From Thermophilibacter provencensis (GTDB taxonomy: Bacteria; Actinomycetota; Coriobacteriia; Coriobacteriales; Atopobiaceae), in the NCBI RefSeq assembly GCF_900128445.1, contig NZ_LT671417.1:2305201-2369200 (forward strand): a DNA stretch of 64,000 nucleotides, written 5' to 3'. Numbering within the stretch: the first letter of the stretch is position 1; the number at the start of each line of letters is the position of its first letter. Position numbers and translations under genes: made by a program. Below the pieces are notes generated by a model, which did not search any database, was not told the DNA's origin, and saw nothing but the letters and a program-made list of their open reading frames with translations. Of the stretch, positions 1 through 9,600 are shown piece after piece.

Positions 1-1750
1 GCTCCCCCGTTGGCTGCCCGAGGGGCGAGAGCCCGCCCCCTTGGGAGAAGTCGCGCAGGTAGCCGAGAAGGTCGCGGACGTCACGCTCGTGCCCCTCCCC
101 CGTCGGCGAGGAGGCCCGGGGAGCGGCGGGCGCCTCGGCGCCCCCCTCCTCGGCCTCGCGGAGTCGCTCGAGGGCCTCGGCGGCCCGGCCCATCGCCCGC
201 TCGTCATCCGCCCGCACCCGGTCTCGCCAGGCGAGCCCGCGGGGCGAGCGCGCCTCTGCGAGCGTCTTCGAGGAGAGCTCCAGGACGAGCCCGCGCGTGA
301 CCCGCGCGGAGTCGAGGTCGCGCAGGCGCCCGACGATGGCGTTGACGACCTCCTCGTGCCCGCGCTCCGACACGATGTCCGAGACGGGAAGCTCCCACTC
401 GACGTAGCTCGAGAGCACGAGGTCGACGAAGCCGAGGCGCGCCTCTGGCGTGGGATGGGAGCGCTCGAGCCCCGAGAGGGGGAGCTCCGGCCGGGGAACG
501 GCCGCGTCGGCGGGGATCACGGGAGAGATGGTGTTGCGCAGGTGGGCGAGGGCCACGACGTCCGACCGGTAGAGGTCGCCGATCGGCTGGAGGCGCGCCG
601 CGCTCGCGCGGGCGCGGCCGTCGAGCGCGAGCGCGGTCTTGTCGTCGGACCCCAGCGGAACCGCGCCCGTGCGCCGGGCGAGGGCGGCGAGGCGCGCCTC
701 GGCGAGGTCGCGCGAGAGCTCCTCGTCCGCCCCGTCAGCCGGCGCGAGCCGCTCGACGCGCTCGTCAGGAAGGCGCAGCGCGCGGACGAGCGCCTCCGCC
801 ACCGCATCGCGCCGCGCGTCGCCCGTGAGCCGCACGAGCGCGCGGACGCGGAGGGGCCCGAGCGCGTCGGTCGCGAGCGTGGCTACGAGCTGGGACCCGA
901 TCTGGTCGTCCACCAGAACGCATGCGCCGGCCCCGCCGCCGCACTCCTCGGCGAGGCCCGCCGTGAGCGCCCCCCACGTCATGAGCGGCGCGTCATAGAC
1001 CTCGGGCGCGAGGGGCTCGGCGAGGGGACCCTCCGCGGAGGGGTCCACGTCGCACACGATCAGCGCCTCCTCGAAGCTCGGCGCCTGGGCGGCGAGCTCG
1101 CCCCACGGCGCGAGCACGAAGCTCGACCCGCAGAAGACCTGCCCGTCATAGCACCCCACGCCCCCGACGCCCACGACCCAGGCCCCGGTCGCCTCGGCGT
1201 CGGCGGGGTAGCGCCCCTCGGAAATCGAGCTGCCGAGCGCGCTCGAGACGTCGTCTGCCGCGAAGCCGTAGCCGGAGAGAAAGAGGATGACGTCGACGTC
1301 GTACTCGAACTCGTCGTACTCGTCGAGGTCCTCGTAGGTGAAGGCAATGCCGATCCGGGCGCCCGCGAACTCGAGCTCCGGCAGGGCGTGCACGTCCCCC
1401 TCCTCGGACGCCGCGGCCTCGAGGTACGACGTCAGGCGCACCGGCACGACCCTCCCCGACGTGACGAGCATCGCCTCGGGCATCGCGACCCCGTCGAAGT
1501 CCGTGAGCACGGGGACGAGGCACGGGCAGGCGAGCTCGTCGGCCAGGTCGAGGAGGCACTCGGCCAGGTCGAGGAGGAACCCCTCTCGGTCCACGTAGGG
1601 CACGGGCGAGGCGCCGCAGAGCGCGGTCGCGGGAAAGACGAGAAGGTCGACGTTCTTCTCGGCCGCCGAGCGCGACTGCTCGGCCATGCGCCTCGACGTC
1701 TCCTCGAAGTCGCCCGCGCGGGTCCCCATCTGCGCAATCGCAATCCTCAT
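1..1750 (-). CDS. NadE-like (glutamine-dependent NAD synthetase family) protein, probably inactive; 3' end cut by window
   Basis: The open frame runs from an ATG at 1750 to the window edge with no stop (583 codons seen). The N-terminal half has the layout of the nitrilase/glutaminase domain and the C-terminal half that of the NAD synthetase domain (GDLYRSDVVALAHLRNTISP, VPLGSDDKTALAL, LATDALGP). The residues that define activity are not where expected. The glutaminase Glu context reads FPATALCG rather than FPELALTG, the Cys context reads FTYEDL rather than ICED(I/L), no Lys motif was found, and the SGGxDS ATP loop is replaced by VDDQIGSQ. It looks like an enzyme fold retained without NAD synthesis, perhaps regulatory or a partner protein. 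The family match is my reading of motifs; the loss of activity is inference. Confidence 0.65.
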   Translation of the reverse strand, partial: MRIAIAQMGTRAGDFEETSRRMAEQSRSAAEKNVDLLVFPATALCGASPVPYVDREGFLLDLAECLLDLADELACPCLVPVLTDFDGVAMPEAMLVTSGRVVPVRLTSYLEAAASEEGDVHALPELEFAGARIGIAFTYEDLDEYDEFEYDVDVILFLSGYGFAADDVSSALGSSISEGRYPADAEATGAWVVGVGGVGCYDGQVFCGSSFVLAPWGELAAQAPSFEEALIVCDVDPSAEGPLAEPLAPEVYDAPLMTWGALTAGLAEECGGGAGACVLVDDQIGSQLVATLATDALGPLRVRALVRLTGDARRDAVAEALVRALRLPDERVERLAPADGADEELSRDLAEARLAALARRTGAVPLGSDDKTALALDGRARASAARLQPIGDLYRSDVVALAHLRNTISPVIPADAAVPRPELPLSGLERSHPTPEARLGFVDLVLSSYVEWELPVSDIVSERGHEEVVNAIVGRLRDLDSARVTRGLVLELSSKTLAEARSPRGLAWRDRVRADDERAMGRAAEALERLREAEEGGAEAPAAPRASSPTGEGHERDVRDLLGYLRDFSQGGGLSPLGQPTGE

Positions 1751-1815
1751 GTCCGCCCCCGTCCTCTCGTCCCCGCTTCCATCCGATTGTGCCACAGCGC
1801 GGCCCCTCCATGCGA

Positions 1816-1839
1816 AGGGCCCCGGTTCCCCGGGGCCCT
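1816..1839 (-). terminator. Hairpin between dfx and the NadE-like gene
   Basis: A perfect 10-bp stem (AGGGCCCCGG / CCGGGGCCCT) with a 4-nt loop sits just after the desulfoferrodoxin stop codon in the direction of transcription. There is no U-run behind it, so it is a terminator-like or mRNA-stabilising hairpin rather than a classic intrinsic terminator. Confidence 0.5.
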
Positions 1840-1868
1840 GAGTCGCCGCGCGGATGCCGAGCGATGCG

Positions 1869-2249
1869 CTAGAGCTCGGACTTCCAGAGGCCGTGGAGGT
1901 TGCAGTACGCGTAGACGGTGCCGCCCTCGGAGCAGCAGGCGCCGAACGTTGCCTTGGGCTCGTCGCCCGGCTTCAGGTGCTTGAGGCAGAGCTTGCCGTC
2001 GGTGGCGAGCGCGACCCACTCGATGTAGTGCTCCTCGGCCATGGGGTGGGCGACCTCGCCGACGGTCACGACGATGTGGTTTCCGTCCTTGACGGCCACG
2101 GGGACGTGCTTCTCTGTGGCGGCGTCGGTGGAGCCGGCGACGAGCAGCTCCATGGGCTCGCCGCAGCAGCTCGGGGTCACGCCCCCGTCCTTGACGACGG
2201 CCACGATGTTGCCGCAGTGGTTGCAGCGATAGAACTTGACCTCAGCCAT
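1869..2249 (-). CDS. dfx: Desulfoferrodoxin / superoxide reductase
   Basis: 126 aa, cytoplasmic. It reduces superoxide to hydrogen peroxide without making oxygen, as is usual in anaerobes. The N-terminal desulforedoxin-type domain has the four iron-binding cysteines (CNHCG at 9-12 and a CC pair at 28-29). The C-terminal superoxide reductase domain shows the expected histidines (EKHVPV, VAHPM, EEHYIEW) and the final CNLHG Cys/His pair. The ATG at 2249 is preceded by a purine-rich AGAGAGG. The gene stands alone between dnaE and the NadE-like gene. A TTGGGTAT element lies 56 nt upstream and may be a SigB-type -10 box, which would suit an oxidative stress gene. Confidence 0.95.
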   Translation of the reverse strand: MAEVKFYRCNHCGNIVAVVKDGGVTPSCCGEPMELLVAGSTDAATEKHVPVAVKDGNHIVVTVGEVAHPMAEEHYIEWVALATDGKLCLKHLKPGDEPKATFGACCSEGGTVYAYCNLHGLWKSEL

Positions 2250-2304
2250 GGTGGGTCCTCTCTCTGGGATCGGGCGACGCCCTCTGCATCGCCTTTTCCC
2301 ATTG

Positions 2305-2330
2305 ATACCCAACAGACTGCATTTTTAGCC
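2305..2330 (-). promoter_or_regulatory. Candidate SigB/SigF-type promoter of dfx
   Basis: Read on the minus strand there is GGCT, 16 nt, then GGGTAT (preceded by TT). The -10 matches the GGGTA(T) box of group 3 general-stress sigma factors, and the -35 is a partial match to G(G/T)TT. The same TTGGGTAT is found before the genes at 49362, 54121 and 62988. The assignment is inference from this sharing. Confidence 0.45.
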
Positions 2331-2353
2331 ACGGCTCGGGCGAACGGCCGTGC

Positions 2354-2392
2354 AGGGGCGTGCAAAAGTGACTGTCCCCCTCGCACGCCCCT
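2354..2392. repeat. Hairpin after dnaE, REP-like
   Basis: Perfect 10-bp arms (AGGGGCGTGC / GCACGCCCCT) enclose a 19-nt loop containing GACTGTCCCCC. It lies 9 nt beyond the dnaE stop codon and can act as its terminator. The GACTGTCCCC core is shared with the hairpin at 47896-47932, so it may belong to the same dispersed repeat family. Confidence 0.55.
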
Positions 2393-2401
2393 CGCGCGGC
2401 G

Positions 2402-5400
2402 CTACGCCACCTTGACGTGGCCCTGGCGACCCACGAGGTCGACCATCTCGGCGAGAAGGACCATGTTGCGCGCGTCGATGCGCGCGGGGAGCTCCATGCG
2501 CATGATGTCGCCCGTGCTCGACTCGACGCGCATCTCAACGCGGTCGAGGCCGGGGTAGCGCCCGAGGATGGAGCAGAGGCTGTCCATATAGGGCCGCGTG
2601 AGCAGCCCGGCGGGAATGTTCACCTCGAGCACCTTGGGGCGGTTGCTCCGCTCGTCCAGGACCAGGGGCTCGACGTTCATGCAGATGACCTGGTTTCCGC
2701 GGTCGCCGCGCTCGAGCTTTCCCTCGACCTTCACGAAGACGTCGCCCTGGGTCTCGCCCGTCTCCTCGTCGACCTGGCCCACGAGGGCGCCGGCGCACTT
2801 CTTGTAAAGCTTGGGGAAGACCACGAGCGTGACCTCGCCCTCCATGTCCTCGAGGGTGACGATGGCCATGGAGTCGCCGTTCTTGGTGGTCTTCTTCTGC
2901 ACGGCGTTGACCATGCCCGCGAGGCGGATGACCTTGCCCTCGGGCACGCGGAAGCGCTCGTGCACGCCGCCCGAGGGGTCCGTGTACTCCTCAGCCACCT
3001 CGATGTCCGCGATCGTGTAGTCGCGGTTCTTGGCCAGCGCGTACTCGTACGGGCGCAGGGGGTGGTCGGAGACGTAGAGGCCGAGGACCTCGTGCTCCTT
3101 GGCCAGCTTGACCGAGCGGTCCCACTCCACGCCGTCAGGCTCGGGCACGGTGTTCTCGAAGCCGGACCCCTCCACGTCGCCGAAGAGGTCGAACATCGAG
3201 AACTGCCCCGCGGCGCGCGTCTTCTGCCGCTTGGCGGCGGCGTCGATGATGTTCTCGGGGTTCGTCTTGTCAACGAAGCGCATGAGCTGCATGCGGGTGT
3301 ATCCGGTGGAGTCGAAGGCGCCCGAGCAGATGAGCGCCTCCACCACGCGGCGGTTGGCCTGGCCGGTGTCCATGCGGTCCACGAAGTCGTGGAGGGTGGC
3401 GAAGGACCCGTTCTTCTCGCGCTCCGCCATGATGGCCTCGCCCACGCCCTCGCCCACGCCGCGGATGCCCGCGAAGCCGAAGCGCACGCCCTCGGGGACG
3501 GCGGTGAAGTCGCGGCCGGACTCGTTGATGTCCGGCGGCAGGATGGCCACGCCCTCGTGGCGATAGGCCGTGACGTAGTGGACGATCTTGTCGGTCTTCC
3601 CCATGTAGGACGTGAGGACCGAGGCCATGTACTCGCGCGGGTAGTGCGCCTTGAGCCAGGCCGTCTGCATGACGAGGATGGCGTAGCCCGCGGAGTGCGA
3701 CTTGTTGAACGCGTAGGACGCGAACTCGAGGACGTCGTCCCAGATCTTCTGGGCGATCTCCTTCTTGTAGCCGTTCTTGACGGCGCCGTTCATCCAGTGG
3801 TCGTAGGTGGTCTCGTCCTTGCCGTCGTCCCAGTGGAAGACCGTGGAGGTGAGGAGCTTGATCTTCTTCTTGGCCACGGGCTTTCTGATGCGGCTGTCCG
3901 ACTCGCCGGCCGAGAATCCCGACATCTTCATCGAGATCTTCATGACCTGCTCCTGGTAGACCATGGTGCCGTAGGTCTCGCCCAGGATGTCGTCGAGGCG
4001 CGGGTCGTAGGAGACGGCCTCCTCGCGGCCGTTCATGCGGTTGATGTAGCTCGTGACCATGCCGGCGCCCAAGGGACCCGGGCGGTAGAGCGCGATGAGG
4101 GCGACGACCTGCTTGTACTCGGTGGGGCGCATGTTCTTGATCGTGGACGTCATGCCGGCGGACTCGATCTGGAAGACGCCCGCCGTGCGGCCCTCGCGCA
4201 TGAGCCGGTAGATCTCGGGGTCATCGAAGGGGATCTCGTCGACGTTGATGTCGATGCCGTGGTTGGCCTTGATGTTGGCGAGGGCCTTGGAGATGACCGT
4301 GAGCGTGCGCAGGCCCAGGAAGTCCATCTTGAGCAGGCCCATGTCCGCGACCGAGTGGCCCTCGTACTGGGTGATCTCCACGCCGCCCTTGGTGTCCACC
4401 TTGGTGGGCACGTGGTCGTTCACCGGCGTGGGGGCGATGAGGACGGCGCAGGCGTGGACGCCCTCGCCGCGGTGCATGCCCTCGATCGAGAGCGCCGCGT
4501 CGATGATGGAGCGCGAGTCGGCGTCGTTCTTGTACGCGTCCTCGAAGTCCGGGGAGTACTGGTCGGGCGTCTTCTCCGACTTGTGGAGGGCGTGGTCGAG
4601 CGTGAGCTTGGGGTCGTTGGCGAGCATCTTCGAGAGCTTCTGGCCCTGCCACACGGGGAAGCCCAGCACGCGCGCGGCGTCGTTGATGGCCTGCTTGGCC
4701 TTGATCGTGGAGTAGGTGATGACGTGGCAGACGCGCTCGGGGCCGTAGAGCTGGCGGACGTGCTCCACGACCTCGAGGCGGCGCTCATCGTCGAAGTCCA
4801 TGTCGATATCGGGCATCTCGGAGCGCTGCGGGGAGAGGAAGCGCTCGAACATGAGGCCGTTGTCGAGCGGGTCGAAGGTGGTGATGTCCATCGCGTAGGC
4901 CACGATGGCGCCGGCGGCGGACCCTCGGCCCGGGCCTACGCCGATGCCGTTGCGCTTTGCCCAGCGCACGTACTCCTGGACGATCAGGAAGTAGTCGGCG
5001 AAGCCCTTCTCGCAGATGACCTTGTACTCGTACTCGAAGCGCTCGCGGACGTTCTCGCCGCCGATCTCGAGCTCGCGCCAGTTCTCGCCGTAGCGCTTGG
5101 CCAGCCCCGTCTCGCACTCCTTCCGGAACCGCTCCTCCGAGGTCTCGCCGGGGTCGAGGTCCGGGAACTTGGGCAGGTACATGTGCGACCAGTCGAGCTC
5201 AAAGCTGCACTTCTCGGCCACCTCGAGCGTGTTGTCAATCACCTCGGGGGCCCACGAGAAGAGCTCGCGCATCTCCGCCTCGCTCTTGAGATAGAACTCG
5301 GTGCCGGTCATGCGCTTGCGGTTCTCGTCGTCGAGCTTCGAGGCGGTGCCGATGCAGGAGAGGACGTCCTGCGTTGGCGCGTCCTCGCGGGTGAGGTAGT

Positions 5401-6262
5401 GGTTGTCGTTGGTGGCGACCACCTTGATGCCGAGCTCGTGGCCGAGCCTCAGGATCTGCTCGGAGAGCGTGCGGTCCGTGAAGCCGCCCCAGTTGGGGTC
5501 GGCCAGGCCGTGGTCCTGCACCTCGAGGTAGAAGTCCTCCCCGAAGATCTCCCTGTAGGCGAGCGCCCAGCGCTTGGCCTCGTCGGGACGGCCCTGGAAG
5601 TACATGCGCGGGATGATGCCCGAGACGCAGGCCGAGGTGCAGATGATGCCCTCGTGGTAGCGGCGCAGCATGTCGAGGGTTGTGCGCGGGTAGTAGTAGA
5701 ACATGTCGCCGGAGGCCGCCTCGCTCATCATCTTCATGAGGTTGACGTAGCCGGTCTCGTTCTTGGCGAGCAGGATCAGGTGGTAGCGGTGCTGCTTGGT
5801 GCCCTTCTCGATGCAGTCGTCCGTTATGAAGTACGCCTCGCAGCCAAAGATCGGCTTGATGAGCAGGCTCGGGCGGTTGGCGCGCACGGCGTCGAGGTCG
5901 TGGGTCTCGTTCCAGATCTTGACGTCCGCGGCCCACTGGGCGTGGACGCGGTCGTGCGGCTTGGCGTCCGCGGCGTCCGGCTCGGGCTCCTCGAGCTCCC
6001 ACCCCTTCTGGAAGCACTCCACGTCGTGGCGCCACTGCCCCATGTCCTTCTGGGCGTCGTTGTACTTGCGGCACTCGAGGTCGAAGTCCGGGATGCCGAA
6101 CATGTAGCCGTGGTCCGTGAGCGCGAGCGCGGGCATCTCGAGGTCGACGGCGCGCTTGACCATGTCCGAGACGCGCGTCGCGGCGTCAAGGATCGAGAAG
6201 TCGGAGTGGTTGTGCAGGTGAACGAATGCCATGCGTGGTCCCGTCAGCTGTGCGTCAGTCAT
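2402..6262 (-). CDS. dnaE: DNA polymerase III subunit alpha
   Basis: 1286 aa, the replicative polymerase. The N-terminal PHP domain is marked by VHLHNHSDFS (about 14-23) and LTDHG (48-52). The polymerase core has GPGRGSAAG (443-451) and the aspartate motif PDIDMDFDDE (484-493). A C-terminal OB fold (RLAGMVNAVQKKTTKNG) follows. The protein is longer than usual for DnaE. Part of the excess is a charged insertion of roughly 65 residues inside the PHP domain (about 64-132), between FGIPDFDLECRKY and KPIFGCEAYF. The ATG at 6262 has an AGGTG nearby; an ATG at 6232 (MAFVHLHNHS) is nearer the usual family start and cannot be excluded. Confidence 0.97.
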   Translation of the reverse strand: MTDAQLTGPRMAFVHLHNHSDFSILDAATRVSDMVKRAVDLEMPALALTDHGYMFGIPDFDLECRKYNDAQKDMGQWRHDVECFQKGWELEEPEPDAADAKPHDRVHAQWAADVKIWNETHDLDAVRANRPSLLIKPIFGCEAYFITDDCIEKGTKQHRYHLILLAKNETGYVNLMKMMSEAASGDMFYYYPRTTLDMLRRYHEGIICTSACVSGIIPRMYFQGRPDEAKRWALAYREIFGEDFYLEVQDHGLADPNWGGFTDRTLSEQILRLGHELGIKVVATNDNHYLTREDAPTQDVLSCIGTASKLDDENRKRMTGTEFYLKSEAEMRELFSWAPEVIDNTLEVAEKCSFELDWSHMYLPKFPDLDPGETSEERFRKECETGLAKRYGENWRELEIGGENVRERFEYEYKVICEKGFADYFLIVQEYVRWAKRNGIGVGPGRGSAAGAIVAYAMDITTFDPLDNGLMFERFLSPQRSEMPDIDMDFDDERRLEVVEHVRQLYGPERVCHVITYSTIKAKQAINDAARVLGFPVWQGQKLSKMLANDPKLTLDHALHKSEKTPDQYSPDFEDAYKNDADSRSIIDAALSIEGMHRGEGVHACAVLIAPTPVNDHVPTKVDTKGGVEITQYEGHSVADMGLLKMDFLGLRTLTVISKALANIKANHGIDINVDEIPFDDPEIYRLMREGRTAGVFQIESAGMTSTIKNMRPTEYKQVVALIALYRPGPLGAGMVTSYINRMNGREEAVSYDPRLDDILGETYGTMVYQEQVMKISMKMSGFSAGESDSRIRKPVAKKKIKLLTSTVFHWDDGKDETTYDHWMNGAVKNGYKKEIAQKIWDDVLEFASYAFNKSHSAGYAILVMQTAWLKAHYPREYMASVLTSYMGKTDKIVHYVTAYRHEGVAILPPDINESGRDFTAVPEGVRFGFAGIRGVGEGVGEAIMAEREKNGSFATLHDFVDRMDTGQANRRVVEALICSGAFDSTGYTRMQLMRFVDKTNPENIIDAAAKRQKTRAAGQFSMFDLFGDVEGSGFENTVPEPDGVEWDRSVKLAKEHEVLGLYVSDHPLRPYEYALAKNRDYTIADIEVAEEYTDPSGGVHERFRVPEGKVIRLAGMVNAVQKKTTKNGDSMAIVTLEDMEGEVTLVVFPKLYKKCAGALVGQVDEETGETQGDVFVKVEGKLERGDRGNQVICMNVEPLVLDERSNRPKVLEVNIPAGLLTRPYMDSLCSILGRYPGLDRVEMRVESSTGDIMRMELPARIDARNMVLLAEMVDLVGRQGHVKVA

Positions 6263-6605
6263 GTGTCACCTAGTCTAGCCGATGGCCCGGACGCAAGGCG
6301 CCGGGGCCGTGGGCACCCGACCTGCGACGAGTCGCGTTTCCGCAGGTGACAACCACAGGAATTCTTCATGGCGGCTGGCGAGAAGGACGTGCGGGACCGA
6401 GGCGACGCTTCCGGCCGACGGGGCGTCGCCAAGCCTCCGCGCAGTCCCTATGCGGGGGCGAGGCGACATCCCTGCGGCGCGCGAGAGGACGGCGTCACAC
6501 CGCCCGGCCCATGCCGAGAAGAACGCGCGCAGGCAGCTGTGCAGGTGCGTGCCCCGGCTCGGGTGGGAGCGCCCTTCTCGTCATGGCCGTCCGCGGCATC
6601 GCGCC
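6263..6605. other. Gene-free stretch between addA and dnaE
   Basis: 343 bp with no convincing gene; the small frames here lack ribosome sites and family resemblance. It holds a stem GGCGACGC / GCGTCGCC near 6403-6432 downstream of addA, two copies of the CGAGAAGRACG motif (about 6378 and 6519), and nested inverted repeats (ACCTGCG...CGCAGGT) near 6320-6355 upstream of dnaE. No strong -35/-10 pair for dnaE could be picked. Confidence 0.5.
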
Positions 6606-9600
6606 TCACCCCTCCCGAAAGGAAGTGCCGCCTCTCCCCCCGCCGAACTCGTAGCGGGCCACGAGGGGCTCGCCGGGGCTGGCCGGGTCGTCGCGCTCCA
6701 CGCAGACGAAGGCGCACGTCACCCGCTCGAAGCCCTCGCGGAGCAGGACCCCCGCGTAGAACTCCGCCTGCATGGCGTGACGCTCGCGCACCTCGTCGGG
6801 CGAGAGGCCGGCGTCGCCGGTCTTGTAGTCGACCACGAGCGCGCGCCGTCCCGCCGCGTCCGTGCAGAGAAGGTCGATGGCCCCCTCGAGGTGGTCCCCG
6901 TAGTCGGACTCCACCCGCTGGAAGAACGGGACCTCGGCGCGCGTGAGCGGCCACGAGAGCGCCTCGGCGCGAATCCTCGACCCCTCCCAGCGCGTAAGCG
7001 AGGCGCGCAGGCGTCCCTCAGCGCGCGGGGACAGGTTCCAGCGGCGGACCTGCGCGGCGACGCGGGCGTCATCGGCGGCGCGCCCGGACTCGACCATGGC
7101 CTGGGCGAGCTCGTGGAAGGCGGAGCCCAGGTTGGTCGCCCGGTCGGCGTCCTCGGCCGCGGGGGCGCCCGCGGCCTCGGCCTCGCGCTCCTCGCGGGTG
7201 GGGAGCGCCCGGGGGGCGGGGCCGGCGTCGAGCAGGGCGCGCACGCTCGAGTAGCTGAAGACGCCCTCGCGGGCGCGCCAGGTCCCGGGCGCGCCGGGAT
7301 GCGCGGCGAGGTCCCGCTCGTAGAGGTCGAAGGCGTCGGGGTTGTCGGACACCGGGCGCGCCGCGGCGTCGACCCCCAGGCGGGCGAGCGCGGCGGCGTC
7401 GGCCGGCAGCTCGCCGTCGAAGCCGGGAAGCGTCCCGGCCGAGTCCGCGACGACAGGCGCCCCCGCGCCGCTCCCCTGGCTCTCCACCGTGACGCAGCGC
7501 AGGCGAGCCGGCGCGGAGCCGCCGTAGTCGAGTTCCCGGACGCCCGGGGCGGGGTCCCAGTCGCCGCCCGAGAGCGCGCGGAGCGTGGCGGCGGCGAGCG
7601 CCGAGGAGACGCCTCCTTTGCCCGACGCCGCGGAGACGCCCACCACGAGCGCCTCGCGGGCGCGGGTGAGGGCCACGTAGAGGAGCCTCGCGCGCTCCTG
7701 CGCCTCGGCGGCATCGTCCGCCGCACGCAGGGCGAGGTAGCGGGCGGCGAGCGGCAGGCCCCGCGAGCGGTCCGCGCTCTCCTCGAGCTCCTCGGGGTCG
7801 ACGTCCGCGAGCCTGGGCGCCTCGGCCGGGCGGAGCACGAAGACGCGCCCGCCCCCGGCCGCGGGCCCCGAGGCGACCTGCGCGTCGCCGCGCGGGTTGC
7901 CCCAGCACTCCGCCACGGCGCACACCCCGAACTCGAGACCCTTCGAGGCGTGCACCGTCATGACGCGCACGGTGCCCTCGCCCGCTTCCCCCTCGCCGCC
8001 CGCGAGCGAGGCGGGCGGGACCTTGGACGACGCGAGCCAGAGGTCGAACTCCGTCGCGGCGCGCGCCGCGCCGAGACCGAGCTCGACGGTGAGGTCGCGC
8101 ACGTAGCGCACCGCGGCCAGGACGTTGGCGGCTCGGGCGAGCCCCTCGGCCCCGCCCGCCTCGAGGCGCGCGAGCCAGCCCGAGTCGCGCACCACGTCGG
8201 CGACGACGTCGGCCACGGGCCGGCGACGCACGTCATCGAGGGCGCGGGCGAGGACCTCGTGGGCGAGCTCCAGGCGGCCCGAGGGGGCCGCGTCGCGATA
8301 GAACGTCATGTCGGCGAGGCCCCGGTCAATCGTGCGCTTGGTGGGGGCGTCGAGCTTGACCTGGGGGCGCGTCCCCAGCTCGCAGAAGTCGTTGGCGTCG
8401 AGACCGAACATCTCGCTCGCGAGGAGGGGGAAGAGGCCCGACTGGGTGTCCGCGGGGTTGGCGAGGGCATGGAGCAGCGCTCGCACCACCTTGACCTCGT
8501 CGGTGGAGGTGAAGGTGGAGCCGCCCGTGACCACGCACTCCATCCCCCGCGCGCGGATGGCATCGATGTAGGCGTCCGCGTGCGTGGTGACCCCGAGGAG
8601 CAGCGCCATGTCACCGGGACGCTCGCCCGCGTCGCGGTACCGCGCGAGGGCGTCCGCCACCTGCGCCGCCATCGCGGCCGTCTGATGGCGGGTCGCCCTG
8701 CCCGACCGGCCCTGCCCCGCGCAGACCTCGATGTCAATGCGCGGCAGGTCGCGGGCGCGATAGCGGTCCTTGCGCGTGGGGCTTGCGTCGAGGTGCATGA
8801 AGTCGGGCATGACCCCCCGTCCCGCCGCGCCGCCGGCGCACACGCGCTCCACGAGCGCGAGCACGTCCGCGTGGCTGCGGTAGTTGGTGTCGAGCCTGAC
8901 CGAGTTCCTCTCGTCCACCTGGGCGCCGCGCCCGCGGAAGACGCCCACGTCCGCGCCGCGGAAGCGGTAGATCGACTGCTGGGCGTCGCCCACCGTGCAG
9001 AGGTGGCGGGCGTCGTTGCCCGAGAGGAGGCCTATGAGCTCGAGCTGCATCTCATCGGTGTCCTGAAACTCGTCCACCATCACGAGCCTGAAGCGCCCCG
9101 CGTACGCGCGGCGCACCTCCTCGTGGTCGCGCACGGCGAGAAGGGCGAGGCGCACGAGGTCGTCGTTGTCCAGACAGGCCTGGTCGAGCTTGAGCTCGTC
9201 ATAGCGGGCGCGAACCCTGCGGGCGAGCTCGAGCAGGCCTTCCGCGAGCGGGGCCACCCGCGCGAACTCGGCCTCGGCGCGGGCGAGCGCGAGCGCGGAC
9301 TTGGCCGCGGCCACCTCGGACTTGATCGCGCCGCGCGCCTGCGGCAGGGAGACCTCGCGAAGCGCCGCGGAGACGGCCTCCGGGGTGAGCTCCGCGGGGG
9401 ACGCCCCCTCCAGACGGCGCAGCGCCTCGAGGGAGGGCCCCACCTTCGCGGCTGCCGCGGGGGTGAGCCGCAGGGCGCCGAGCTCCTCGACGCGCATGGC
9501 CAGGTCGCGGACCGCATCGGAGACCGCGCCGGGGTCGCGGGGCGCCGGCACGAGGTCGTCGAGCCCGCCCGGAAGCGAACCGCCCTCCCGCACGAGGCGC

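Noticed and set aside
2417-6349. A 1310-residue open frame antisense to dnaE
   Set aside because: It is a high-GC mirror of dnaE, with Val/Leu/Asp/Arg-rich shadow composition and no family resemblance. The same applies to the long plus-strand frames over addA (6282-9836), alaS (24438-26729) and the arg operon (44363-47904).
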